Origin: Streptomyces sp. CCM_MD2014
GTDB lineage: Bacteria > Actinomycetota > Actinomycetes > Streptomycetales > Streptomycetaceae
Reading direction: 5' to 3'
DNA: 64,000 bases
Assembly: GCF_000772045.1 (NCBI RefSeq)
Contig: NZ_CP009754.1
Location: forward strand, 5,022,001-5,086,000
Shown here in pieces: positions 49,615-57,985 of the stretch (positions are counted from its first letter, which is position 1; every line of letters starts with the position of its first letter). The position numbers and the translations under genes are program-made. Under the pieces are notes generated by a model. That model saw only the letters and a list, made by a program, of their open reading frames with translations. It had not been told where the DNA came from and did not search any database.

Positions 49615-52509
49615 CTACCGGGGCCTGCCGACGCGCTGTCGCGCCTCTTCCTGCTGCATGATCAGCCGCACGTCCTTGGCGTCGATGACGGACTTGCGGA
49701 CGTTGTACGTGTAGTTGTTCGTCACGCTGGGCTGGCTGTCCCTGCTGCTGGTGGCCACGGCTGCCTTCCCCGGCGACGGTGCCGGCCGCCCGGGCAGCGG
49801 CATGTCCAGCTGCAGCGTCTTCGCGTTGAGCGCGTCGAACAGCTGCTCGCCGTAGTGGTCGACGGCAGCAGCCCGGATCATGTACTCGCCGACCGACCCC
49901 CAGATCGGGACGCTGTCCGAGGTGGGGGTGCCCGGCCCGTACAGGCGGCCGCCGCCGTCGTAGTGCGGGATGCCGCCGCCCTGCGCCCGGCGGATCGGGC
50001 CGCCCTGCGCCTGGAAGCGTTCGGCCTGCTGCCGGAGCAGGTCGGCGGTCACGTTCGGCGCCGCCCCCACCTGCTCGAAAACGGACCGGTAGGTGACGGT
50101 GACCGTGGCGTTCGCGGTCTTGCCGTCCACGTTCTTCAGCGCCCGCTCGACGGCATCGACGGCATCGATCGCCTGCCCGTTCGCCGTGAACACCTCGGTG
50201 CTGCCGTCGGGCAGTCGGCGGGTCTTCAGGCCCACGTCCTCCAGCGCCTTGATCGCAGCCGCGTTGAGGGTGGTCACGGTGACGCTCTTGGCGCCGGGCG
50301 TCTTCTCGATCTCCGCCTGGACGTTCAGCAGGCCCTCGATCGCGTCCTGCCGCTCTACCTCGATCTCAGTGGCGATGCGCTCCGGAGTGCCGAGCAGGGT
50401 ATTGACGTACTCCCGGGCCTCGGCGTCGGTCATGCCGGTCTGCTCGGCCAGCTCCAGCATCTTGGCGCGCAGGCTCTCGGACTTCTCCGTCATCGACCCC
50501 AGCGACTCACCAGCGGCCAGCCCCGACGCCAGCATCTCGTCGTGCGCCTTCGCCGCCGCAGACATCGCCTCGCCGTTGGCGCGGCCCTTCTCCGTGTTGA
50601 GGTCGAGGGTCGCACCGTTCTCCTTGAACGACTCGGTGAGGTTGTCCAGGCCGGCCTCGAAACCGATCTGAGCGTCGTAGGCGGACCGGTTGACGTCGTT
50701 GAGCGCCATGATGCTCTGCCGCAGTCCGTCCGCCGACTGCTTCTGCGCGTCCAGTTGGGCCTGCACTTCAATGGCCTGGTCGCCGAAGATGCCCATGCTG
50801 TCGGCCGCGAGCCGCTGCTCGAACGCCTGCGCGGCGAGGGCCTCGGTGTAGTTGTCGAGGGAGCCGGTGAACTCCTCCACCTGCTCGGGGCTCATGCCCT
50901 CCTTCATCGCCTCCAGGGCGGCCGCGGCCAGTTCGGCCTTGCCGCCGCTGACGAGGTCGGCCAGGCCCTGGTCGATGCCGTCGACGCTCTTGGTGAACTC
51001 CTCGGTTGCGTCACCGGCGTCGAGCAGACCGCCGGTGACGTCCGCACCCCAGTTGTTGATGGACTCGGCCACGCTGGGGTCGATGACCTTCTGGATCTGC
51101 TCACGCAGCTTCGCGAAGTCGTCGCCGAACTGGTCGGCCACGTACCCGGTGGCCTTCCCGGTGCGCCCAAGTTCGCCGAGGGAGGTGGTGAGCTTGTCGA
51201 CGTCCAGCGCTGCGGGCTCCCCGGCCTGCGACAGCTCACCGAGGGCGAGGACCAGGAGGCCGATCCCGGTGCCTGCGACGGCCAGCTTCGCGGTGCGGGA
51301 CAGGGTGCCGATCGCGGCCGCGGTCCCGGCGAGGACGCCCGGGGCGCCCGACGCTGCAACGCGCATGGCGCCCACCTGCGTAGCCATCGCGGCGATGCCC
51401 GCGCTGACCGCGGCACCGCCGGCCGCCGCGAGCTTCACGGCCTTGATGGCGACGGCCAGCTGCAGGATCGTCGCGATGGCGTCCGGCGGTACCGCGCTGA
51501 CGATGTCCGACAGCACGTTGACGACGTCCAGCATGCCGACCCCGACGTCCGCCCCGGCCTCCAGCACGTTGAGCAGGGCGTCACCGACGTTCTCCAGCGT
51601 GTCCCACACAACCGGGCCCTGCTCCTGTGCCCAGTCGAAGAACTCGGCGACGCCGCCGCCCTTGAACTCGCCCGCGTCCAGCTTGGACAGGAAGACCGTG
51701 AGCCGGTCGATGCCGTGGTCAAGGGTGTCGGTCGCGAAGTCGGTGAACCGCTGGTTCAGGGCATCGAAGCCGGGCGTGGCGATGCCGCCCGCGACCATGG
51801 TGATGAGCCGGTCGAACTGCGTGCTGGCGCCCTTCACGAGCCCGGTGGTCTTGGGCAGGAGGGCGTTGGCGACGCCGACGCCCTTGATGAACGGGCCCAT
51901 CACATCGCCGCTGAGGGAGTCCGACCACTCCCGGTAGGCGTCCTTGAGCAGACCGACGGCAACGGCGGCCTCTTGGGTCGCGGGCGGCAGTGACGCCAGC
52001 TGGCGTTCGTACTCCAGGGCGGCGGCCCCTGCCTCGGCGCTGCCCGCACCAGAGGTGCGCAGCGCGTCCTCGTACTTCTCGTGCGCGTCGGCGGCCTCGC
52101 CGATCGCACCGATCTGCGGACCGAGTGCGAGCGCGTAGGCGCCGGCCGCCACGGCGACGGCCCCGAACTGGGCGGCGACCGCGGCCGCCGACGACGCGAG
52201 GCCCGCGGCCGCCGGGATCGCGGCCGGAAGCAGCGAGATCAGGTTCGCCTTGAGGGACTCGCCGACCTTGCTGGTCTCGTCGCGGAGGCGGCCGAATGCG
52301 TCTCGGGTGCCCTCGGTGGTGGACAGGAGGCGGCGCTGCGCCTCGTCCACGGTGAGGAGGCGGCCCTCGAAGTCGCGCAGGTTGCCGTCGGCGTCCTGGG
52401 TGATGCCGGACAGGCGGAGCCGGAGCCGGTCGGCGCTGTCGCCGGTGCCGTTGAGGACGCGGGACAGTTCGTCGCGGCCGGTGAGGGTGAAGGTGAGGCG
52501 CTCAGCCAC
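49615..52509 (-). CDS. Phage tail tape measure protein
   Basis: 964 residues. Starts with a beta/alpha unit typical of tape measures (LTFTLTGRDELSRVLNGTGDS), has hydrophobic stretches at about 85-130 and 355-430, long helical repeats in the middle, and the actinophage C-terminal signature GTPTSDSVPIWGSVGEYMIR near residue 860. Tape measure proteins set tail length and form the channel for DNA. Here it is the only virion gene in the element: no chaperone pair or major tail gene precedes it. Codon usage is normal. It overlaps the 106-residue gene by 8 bases. Confidence 0.9.
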   Translation of the reverse strand: MAERLTFTLTGRDELSRVLNGTGDSADRLRLRLSGITQDADGNLRDFEGRLLTVDEAQRRLLSTTEGTRDAFGRLRDETSKVGESLKANLISLLPAAIPAAAGLASSAAAVAAQFGAVAVAAGAYALALGPQIGAIGEAADAHEKYEDALRTSGAGSAEAGAAALEYERQLASLPPATQEAAVAVGLLKDAYREWSDSLSGDVMGPFIKGVGVANALLPKTTGLVKGASTQFDRLITMVAGGIATPGFDALNQRFTDFATDTLDHGIDRLTVFLSKLDAGEFKGGGVAEFFDWAQEQGPVVWDTLENVGDALLNVLEAGADVGVGMLDVVNVLSDIVSAVPPDAIATILQLAVAIKAVKLAAAGGAAVSAGIAAMATQVGAMRVAASGAPGVLAGTAAAIGTLSRTAKLAVAGTGIGLLVLALGELSQAGEPAALDVDKLTTSLGELGRTGKATGYVADQFGDDFAKLREQIQKVIDPSVAESINNWGADVTGGLLDAGDATEEFTKSVDGIDQGLADLVSGGKAELAAAALEAMKEGMSPEQVEEFTGSLDNYTEALAAQAFEQRLAADSMGIFGDQAIEVQAQLDAQKQSADGLRQSIMALNDVNRSAYDAQIGFEAGLDNLTESFKENGATLDLNTEKGRANGEAMSAAAKAHDEMLASGLAAGESLGSMTEKSESLRAKMLELAEQTGMTDAEAREYVNTLLGTPERIATEIEVERQDAIEGLLNVQAEIEKTPGAKSVTVTTLNAAAIKALEDVGLKTRRLPDGSTEVFTANGQAIDAVDAVERALKNVDGKTANATVTVTYRSVFEQVGAAPNVTADLLRQQAERFQAQGGPIRRAQGGGIPHYDGGGRLYGPGTPTSDSVPIWGSVGEYMIRAAAVDHYGEQLFDALNAKTLQLDMPLPGRPAPSPGKAAVATSSRDSQPSVTNNYTYNVRKSVIDAKDVRLIMQQEEARQRVGRPR

Positions 52510-52822
52510 GGGGGGCTCCTTCCTCGAGGAGCGCGGCCGTGCCGACGGCGCGGGACGTCCACAGTTCGGCCGGCGTCGTCTGCCGGGCGGCGGCCAGGTC
52601 GTGCAGGAGCACGCCGACGAGGTGGGCGAGGACCGGCACGCACGCGGTGGCCCGGACCAGGGCGTCTCCGTAGGCGGCCCGCAGCACGGGGTCGGCGCGC
52701 CGCTCGTCGGGCGCGGTGGGGGCGTGCAGTCCGGCGGTGATCAGGGCGGCCACTCGGCGGACGGCGTCGCTGTCGAGGGCGGCGCCTGCTGGCGGCTCGT
52801 TGGGTGTACGGGTGTTCTCCAT
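52502..52822 (-). CDS. Small hypothetical protein upstream of the tape measure gene
   Basis: 106 residues. Mostly helical: SDAVRRVAALITAGLH, ALVRATACVPVLAHLVGVLL, PAELWTSRAVGTAALLEE. No recognised family. Occupies the position where tail phages place tail-assembly chaperones, but size and sequence do not identify it as such. Confidence 0.7.
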   Translation of the reverse strand: MENTRTPNEPPAGAALDSDAVRRVAALITAGLHAPTAPDERRADPVLRAAYGDALVRATACVPVLAHLVGVLLHDLAAARQTTPAELWTSRAVGTAALLEEGAPRG

Positions 52823-52831
52823 GATGGTCTC

Positions 52832-53020
52832 CTACGCCGCCGGGTTGGCGACCGGTCGGGGGTCGGTGCTCTGGGCCCAGACGAGTTCGCACGCCGTGTC
52901 GCGGCACTCCAGGAGGGTGCGCTGCTCGCCCCGGACGGTGGCCGTGCCGACGCGTCGGACGGGCCGCGGGCCGCGGCAGGACGGGCAGTGCGCCCGGATC
53001 GGGGTCGGGGGAGTGGGCAT
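52832..53020 (-). CDS. Small zinc-ribbon-like protein
   Basis: 62 residues with CPSC near the start and LECRDTACELVW further on, a Cys4-like zinc ribbon. GAGGAG precedes the ATG. Common as a DNA/RNA-binding helper in mobile elements. Function unknown. Confidence 0.7.
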   Translation of the reverse strand: MPTPPTPIRAHCPSCRGPRPVRRVGTATVRGEQRTLLECRDTACELVWAQSTDPRPVANPAA

Positions 53021-53036
53021 GCGCGTCTCCTCGTGT

Positions 53037-53402
53037 TCAGGCGGTGGGGATGAGGCCGGGCGGCGGCTGGTCGGTGGGGAAGCCGAAGGCGGCGGCCTGG
53101 AGGTGCCACCACGGGCGCGTGTGCCGGGCGCAGAGCGTGTAGGCGACGAGAGCGGGCGAGGCGGCGGCGCGGAGCGTCACGGCGACCGAGGCGTCGGCGG
53201 GGCACTTCGAGCAGGCGTCGGCGGTGTGCCGGCCGAGGACCGCGGCGTCGTCGGGGCAGTCACACCAGCAGCACGCGGTGCCGGAGGGGACGCCGGTGAC
53301 GCGGATCGCGGGGCGGCCGAACTGCCGGGCGGCGGCGGCCGTCTGGTCGAGACGGGCGAGCGCTGCCGGAGACAGCCGGGCCCTGCGGTAGCTGGCACTC
53401 AT
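53037..53402 (-). CDS. Cysteine-rich hypothetical protein
   Basis: 121 residues, ATGA overlap with the helicase stop. Cys pairs CCWCDCPDD, DACSKCPAD and a later CARHTRPWW give a possible metal-binding cluster. N-terminal helix LSPAALARLDQTAAAARQFG. No known family; possibly associated with the replication proteins upstream. Confidence 0.72.
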   Translation of the reverse strand: MSASYRRARLSPAALARLDQTAAAARQFGRPAIRVTGVPSGTACCWCDCPDDAAVLGRHTADACSKCPADASVAVTLRAAASPALVAYTLCARHTRPWWHLQAAAFGFPTDQPPPGLIPTA

Positions 53403-54751
53403 GAGGCCTCATCTCCAGGGTCGAAGCAGGAGGGACAGGTGGTCTCTCCGTTGGCGGCGTGCAGGGGGTCGAGCGGGGCGGTGCACGTGGCGCATCGCCC
53501 CGTTTCGGCGGTCACGTTCTGTGACGCCGGATTGGTGTCCGTGCCATTGGCGCCACCATTCCCGCCATTCCCGCCAGCCTCCGAACCCTGGCGGGAATGG
53601 CGGGAATGGGGCGGGAACGGGGAAGCGGGATCACTCTGCGTGTTCGTGGTCAGTGCCTCGATACGCCAGACAGCGCCCTTCCCGAACCCGGCCCGCTCGG
53701 ACACCACCCCGGCCTTCGCGCGGGCGCGTTCGAGGGTGCGCAAGGAGATGTCGTCAGCGGCTGCGGCCTTCTTCACGTCCTTCGCCGGGGCTTCGCCGCC
53801 CTGGTCCATCAGGAAGCCGCGCAGCCACTCCGCAGCCTCCCCGCGCTCCCCGCGGTCCGTCTCAGCACCGGCGGCCAGGATCTCGTCGACTGAGCGCGTC
53901 GACTGCCCGGTGAACACGAACCGTCCGACGTAGGCGATGCCGGTGCGGGTGGGCACCTCGGCCGACAGGATGTTGTAGGAGAGCGACGGCAGGTCCGCGC
54001 GCCCGAGGCTGTTCTTGGCCTGCGTCATCACCCGGCAGTCGTTGTCGTCGTCCTTGGCGAACCCGAACACGGCGCGGGGCACGTTCTTGAAGGCGCCCGA
54101 GCCGGTGATGAGCGACGCGGGGTCGGTGCCGGAGCCCTTGTTGAAGTGGGCGATGCCCAGCAAGACGGCGCCGGTGCGGTCGGCCATGCGGGCCAGCGGG
54201 TCCAGGGCGGTACGCACGTCCCGCTCGCGGTGGGTGTCGATGCCCTTCCCGATGCACGACATGAGCGGGTCGAGGACGACCAGGGCGACGTCGTGTTCAG
54301 CGATCGCCTTCTCCATCAGGCTGTTGTCCTGCGGCAGGCTCAGCGTCGTCTCGCCGTACTCCGCTTCGACTGCTTCGACGCGGTACACGAGGTCCAGGTC
54401 CGCGCCGGCCCCGATGAGCCGGGGCACGATGGTCTGCTTCCACGAGTCCTCTACGGCCACGTAGAACACGGCGCGAGGGCGGCCGTGGAAGTTGCCGGGC
54501 AGGAGGCCGCGGGTGATCTGCGCGGCCATCCACATGCCGAACGACGACTTGCCGGTGCCCTCGCGTCCGGCAGCCACGGTGAGGGCACCGGCGGGCACGC
54601 GGCCCTCGCTCTCGTCGAGCCAGGCCCACACCACGGGCTCGGGCTCGATGTCCGAGGCGCGGGTGAGTCGCAGCGAGCGGGTGGGCTGCGGCTCGTCCAG
54701 CGTGATTCCTGCGTTGCGCAGGATCGCCTCGGCCTGGTCGTGCTCGTTCAA
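53399..54751 (-). CDS. RecA-like AAA (AAA_25) ATPase, RepA-type replication helicase
   Basis: 450 residues read from a TTG at 54751 with GGAGG upstream and a TTGA overlap with the primase stop; the longer frame is antisense noise. Walker A AGREGTGKSSF near residue 60, Walker B VALVVLDPLMS near 157, and the sensor segment GIAHFNKGSG. This is the RepA/DnaB-like ATPase of phages and plasmids. Residues 355-410 are Ser/Gly-rich, and the C-terminus has two Cys pairs (CATC, CPSC). Coupled to the primase gene, it should load or act at the element's origin. Confidence 0.87.
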   Translation of the reverse strand: MNEHDQAEAILRNAGITLDEPQPTRSLRLTRASDIEPEPVVWAWLDESEGRVPAGALTVAAGREGTGKSSFGMWMAAQITRGLLPGNFHGRPRAVFYVAVEDSWKQTIVPRLIGAGADLDLVYRVEAVEAEYGETTLSLPQDNSLMEKAIAEHDVALVVLDPLMSCIGKGIDTHRERDVRTALDPLARMADRTGAVLLGIAHFNKGSGTDPASLITGSGAFKNVPRAVFGFAKDDDNDCRVMTQAKNSLGRADLPSLSYNILSAEVPTRTGIAYVGRFVFTGQSTRSVDEILAAGAETDRGERGEAAEWLRGFLMDQGGEAPAKDVKKAAAADDISLRTLERARAKAGVVSERAGFGKGAVWRIEALTTNTQSDPASPFPPHSRHSRQGSEAGGNGGNGGANGTDTNPASQNVTAETGRCATCTAPLDPLHAANGETTCPSCFDPGDEAS

Positions 54752-55608
54752 CGGGGGCCTCCGGCCGATCGGTAGGCAGAGGCGATGGTCGTGCGCGCCT
54801 CCGCCTCGGTGAGTCCTGCGTGGGTAGCTGCGTCGACCAGGGCACCGGCGACCGCGCGTGAGTCGAGCTGCGACTTGGCGGCGTGCTCGAACGCGCGGCA
54901 GGCGGCCCAGTACAGGCAGCTGTTGCGGTTGCCCTGGCGCGCGTTGAGGACGGCGCGCACCAGCCCGACGAGCGCACCGCCCCCCTCGCGTACCGGGGCA
55001 CCGTCGGGGTGGGGCGCTGACGGTGTGGCTGGCGTCTGCAGGGCAGTCAGCAGCCAGGCCGGGGCGGGCTCCGGCGGCTGCTCGGGGTCGACGAGTTCGT
55101 ACACGACGCCGCTGGCGTGGACCGAGCCGGGGCCGATGACGTAGCCGCGGGGCCCGCGCACATCGCCGTCGAACTTGCCGCGCAGTGCACCGAGCCCGTT
55201 CCCCAGTTGCAGGCTCGCCGGTGCCCAGTAGTAGTCGTGGTAGCCCTTGGCCGTGGTGACGCGCATCGTCGGCGTGTGCCGGTGGCCGAAGGCACTCGCG
55301 GCGTCTTCGAGGGCGCCGGGGCGGTCGGAGTCGACGACGAGCAGCTGCTGCTCGGCCGGACCGTTGACGGCGCCGATCGCGACGCCGACGTTGCGGGGCC
55401 GGTCGCCGAAGGTGCGGCGCACCTGGTCCTCGTCGAGGGTGTGGGCACGGGTGAACGGCACGCACGGGTGCTTGCCGCGATCGACGCAGGCGGCAGCGTC
55501 GTGCCCACGACCGATGCCGGCGCACTGGTCCAGTCCGGGGTGATCGGCGGGGAAAACGGCGAATCCGTGGTGGACCAGCCACAAGGCGCCGTTGAGGGCA
55601 TCGGTCAC
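54748..55608 (-). CDS. Primase-polymerase (prim-pol) N-terminal domain protein
   Basis: 286 residues from a GTG at 55608 (GTGA overlap with the upstream stop). Prim-pol features: WLVHHGFAVFPADHPGLDQC, KHPCVPFTRAHTLDED, catalytic LLVVDSDRPG (acidic pair) near residue 95 and GYHDYYWAP with a nucleotide-binding His, then helical C-terminal region. Primes and probably extends DNA for element replication together with the coupled ATPase. Confidence 0.88.
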   Translation of the reverse strand: MTDALNGALWLVHHGFAVFPADHPGLDQCAGIGRGHDAAACVDRGKHPCVPFTRAHTLDEDQVRRTFGDRPRNVGVAIGAVNGPAEQQLLVVDSDRPGALEDAASAFGHRHTPTMRVTTAKGYHDYYWAPASLQLGNGLGALRGKFDGDVRGPRGYVIGPGSVHASGVVYELVDPEQPPEPAPAWLLTALQTPATPSAPHPDGAPVREGGGALVGLVRAVLNARQGNRNSCLYWAACRAFEHAAKSQLDSRAVAGALVDAATHAGLTEAEARTTIASAYRSAGGPR

Positions 55609-55853
55609 CGCTGCCCCCGCTCCGGCAGGGACAGCCGCGCCGCGACCTCCCAGAGCTGCCAGCCACGCTCGAAGAGCAGACGCCGTGCTTCGGCCCGCAG
55701 CTCCCACGACGAGAGCCCGTAGGTGCCGTGGGTCAAGGGGTCGGCGTAGCGGGCCTGCGGTCGCTGTGCCACGATGGCCGCAGCTTCGCCCGCAGCGAGC
55801 TTCTTCTGAGACCCGCCAGTTTGCCCCTGGCGGGTCTCGTCGTTTCGGTTCAT
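55605..55853 (-). CDS. Small hypothetical protein with an internal hairpin
   Basis: 82 residues, ATGA and GTGA overlaps on both sides. Basic start RNDETRQGQTGGSQKKLAAG, later LSSWELRAEARRLLFERGWQ. Its first codons carry a 12-bp perfect hairpin (55808-55838). Codon use is normal. Function unknown. Confidence 0.66.
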   Translation of the reverse strand: MNRNDETRQGQTGGSQKKLAAGEAAAIVAQRPQARYADPLTHGTYGLSSWELRAEARRLLFERGWQLWEVAARLSLPERGQR

Positions 55854-56056
55854 GCCGCGTTGCCTCCGACGGTCACCGTCTGCGCGGTCAGCCACGCCTC
55901 GATGTGGCTGCGCCGGTACTTGATCCGCCCGCCCCGCCCCGGGCTGGTCTTGATGTAGTTCGGACCGGTCCCACACCAACGCCAGTTCGCAAGCGTCTGC
56001 AGTGAGAAGCCGTACTCCGCGTGCACCTGCCTGGGGGTGAGCAGTTCGTCAGCCAC
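55850..56056 (-). CDS. Excisionase-like (AlpA/HTH-17) protein
   Basis: 68 residues from a GTG at 56056 with AGGAGGG upstream. Typical MerR-like winged helix of excisionases: LLTPRQVHAEYGFSLQTLAN, WRWCGTGPNYIKTSPGRGGR, IKYRRSHIEAWLTAQ. Such proteins bind the attachment-site arm to direct excision and may also regulate transcription. It starts the leftward operon, so excision and replication would be switched on together. Confidence 0.83.
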   Translation of the reverse strand: MADELLTPRQVHAEYGFSLQTLANWRWCGTGPNYIKTSPGRGGRIKYRRSHIEAWLTAQTVTVGGNAA

Positions 56057-56072
56057 CGTTTTCCCTCCTGAA

Positions 56073-56110
56073 GTGTTCACATTGACCACCAGTCCGAATA
56101 GAGTGAACAC
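56073..56110. promoter_or_regulatory. Element operator, right copy, between excisionase and repressor
   Basis: GTGTTCACATTGACCAC (56073-56089) differs from the left copy by one base, and GTGAACAC follows at 56103-56110. They lie in the 120 bp between the excisionase and repressor starts, so both directions could be controlled by one repressor. Confidence 0.7.
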
Positions 56111-56176
56111 GTGATGCAGAGGACCGTACCACCCGAAGGAAAGAAATGGACACAATCGATGTCTATGCTGAGGCGC

Positions 56177-56710
56177 ATGACCGATGAGAAGCGACGCCCG
56201 CGCCCAGCCGCCCAGTACGGACCGACCGGGGATGCCGTCGCGAGGAACCTCAAGGACCTTCGTGAAGCGCGCGGCCTGACGATCTACGGCCTGTCAGGGG
56301 CGCTCAACAAGGCTGGTCGCCCGATCACCCCTTCGGCCATCGCGAAGATCGAGAAGAAGCAGCGTCAGGTCTCTGTCGACGACCTGATGGCGTTGGCCAT
56401 CGTGCTCAACGTCAATCCGTCCGCTCTGCTTTTCCCGCGAGACGACTCGCCCGGGACGATCGTTGAGTTGTTGCCCGGACGCTACGAGGACGGTGGCGAG
56501 ATCCGGGCGACAGCCTGGCATGTCTGGCAATGGGCCGATGGGGAGACGCAGCTCTTCGACCACCCGGACGCAGAGAAGAGCATCGACGCCCGCATCAAGT
56601 ACATCCAGCAGGCACGGCCGCCGCGCAGAGGGCGCGTCGAGATGGCCCGCGCCCTGCAGGAATTCCACGGTGCGGAGGGGGAGCGGCCAGATGGCACGAG
56701 TGTGGATTGA
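56177..56710 (+). CDS. Cro/CI-type repressor (XRE family)
   Basis: 177 residues from the ATG at 56177 with GAGG upstream; ATGs at 56111 and 56159 give longer forms. HTH at about 15-75 (NLKDLREARGLTIYGLSGAL, SAIAKIEKKQRQVSVDDLMA). Later part PGRYEDGGEIRATAWHVWQW may form a dimer or sensor region. The operator copies at both promoters fit this protein as the main switch. It overlaps the integrase start by 20 bases. Confidence 0.87.
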   Translation: MTDEKRRPRPAAQYGPTGDAVARNLKDLREARGLTIYGLSGALNKAGRPITPSAIAKIEKKQRQVSVDDLMALAIVLNVNPSALLFPRDDSPGTIVELLPGRYEDGGEIRATAWHVWQWADGETQLFDHPDAEKSIDARIKYIQQARPPRRGRVEMARALQEFHGAEGERPDGTSVD

Positions 56711-57893
56711 GGACCGTGCGAACCACGCCGACTACCAGGCGGCGATGGAAGCCTGGCAGGTGGCGAAGCGGGAGGGCAGTAAACGACAGCCCCCCGGGCG
56801 GTGGCGTGTGCGCTGGTACGGGCCAGACGGGAAGCCGAAGGCCAAGACCTTCGGGAAGCTGCCGCAGGCTGAAGGCGAGAAGCAGGCACTCCTGCACAAG
56901 CTCGACAAGGGTTCGTACAGGGACCCGCAGTCGGCGAAGGCGGCTGTGCGCCTGATCGCCGACGAGTGGCATGGCGCGCTGCGGAAGCAGGGCCGGCGGA
57001 CGAAGGACGACTACCGAGAGCTGCTCGACTTGTACGTGATCCCCAAGTGGGGAGAGTGGCAGGTTGGTTCGGTGCAGTGGGGCGACGTTGACGCGTGGGT
57101 CACCGAGCTGTGCAGCACGCCGGGCAAGCGCGGTAAGCCGCTCGGGCCGGACCGCATCAAGAAGACGTACTACGTGCTCAGTAGCGTGATGAAGCACGCC
57201 GTGCGGACGCACCGCATCGCAGCCAGCCCGTGCCACGACCACGACCTGCCTCGCAGCGAGGACCAGGACGACCACATCTATCTCACCCATGACCAGCTGG
57301 AGACGCTCGCCGAACACGCGGGGCGCTACCAGACGTTCGTCAGGACGCTCGGGTACACCGGTATCCGGTGGGGCGAGGCCATCGCCATCAAGGTCGGTCG
57401 CACGAAGCTGGACCAGCGCCGCATACGCATCCTGCAGGCGTACTCCGACATTGACGGGCACTTGGAACTGGGGCCGGTGAAGAACCACGAGAGGCGTTCC
57501 GTGCCCCTTCCGCGGTCGTTCGCTGAGGAGCTGCGGCCGCTCGTCGCCGGACGGCATCGTGACGACTTGGTGTTCACCGCCCCGGAGGGTGGGCCGATGC
57601 GGTACCCGAACTTCCGACGCCGCGATTGGGACAAGGCTGTGAAGGCTGCGGCCCTCGAGGGCCTTGACCTCACGCCGCACAAGCTGCGGCACACGGCGGC
57701 TTCCCTCGCCATCGCGGCCGGCGCTGACGTGAAGGTCGTGCAGACGATGCTCGGGCATAAGTCCGCGGCCATGACGCTGGACGTCTACGGACACCTGTGG
57801 CCGGACCGACTGGACGAGGTGGCCGACGTCCTGGACGTCGGCAGGGCCGCCGCACTCACGCGGGTGAGAGCGCTGGTCACGCCCGTCGGGTAA
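56691..57893 (+). CDS. int: Tyrosine recombinase (integrase)
   Basis: 400 residues from an ATG overlapping the repressor. N-terminal arm-binding region (WRVRWYGPDGKPKAKTFGKL), SAM-like core-binding domain (LLDLYVIPKWGEWQVGSVQW), and catalytic domain with Arg226 (GIRWGE), His330 and Arg333 (HKLRH), His near 355 (LGHKS) and Tyr366 (DVYGH). All catalytic residues are present, so it should be active. It sits beside the tRNA-Arg copy that it recombines. Confidence 0.95.
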   Translation: MARVWIEDRANHADYQAAMEAWQVAKREGSKRQPPGRWRVRWYGPDGKPKAKTFGKLPQAEGEKQALLHKLDKGSYRDPQSAKAAVRLIADEWHGALRKQGRRTKDDYRELLDLYVIPKWGEWQVGSVQWGDVDAWVTELCSTPGKRGKPLGPDRIKKTYYVLSSVMKHAVRTHRIAASPCHDHDLPRSEDQDDHIYLTHDQLETLAEHAGRYQTFVRTLGYTGIRWGEAIAIKVGRTKLDQRRIRILQAYSDIDGHLELGPVKNHERRSVPLPRSFAEELRPLVAGRHRDDLVFTAPEGGPMRYPNFRRRDWDKAVKAAALEGLDLTPHKLRHTAASLAIAAGADVKVVQTMLGHKSAAMTLDVYGHLWPDRLDEVADVLDVGRAAALTRVRALVTPVG

Positions 57894-57903
57894 CCGAAGC
57901 CAT

Positions 57904-57922
57904 GTGTACAGAATGTGTACTG
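57904..57922. promoter_or_regulatory. Right-arm direct repeats, candidate integrase sites
   Basis: GTGTAC at 57904 and 57915, eleven bases apart, ten bases after the integrase stop; same orientation and 17 of 19 positions shared with the left-arm pair at 43360-43378. Confidence 0.6.
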
Positions 57923-57949
57923 CCCCCCGAGTTGATCTCGGGGGGCAGT
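57919..57949. terminator. Element-borne terminator for integrase and tRNA-Arg
   Basis: Thirteen-base perfect arms (57919-57931 and 57937-57949) with a TTGAT loop. It replaces the displaced chromosomal tRNA terminator and also serves the integrase transcript. Confidence 0.75.
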
Positions 57950-57985
57950 CTCGCTATCTAGCCCGTGACCTGCACGGACCTTGCT

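Noticed and set aside
49855..51993. Plus-strand open frame of 712 codons in the element
   Set aside because: Antisense to the tape measure gene and without family features.
53399..55666. 755-codon version of the element ATPase
   Set aside because: The extra N-terminus is antisense-like Arg-rich sequence over the prim-pol gene; a TTG with a ribosome site starts the real domain.
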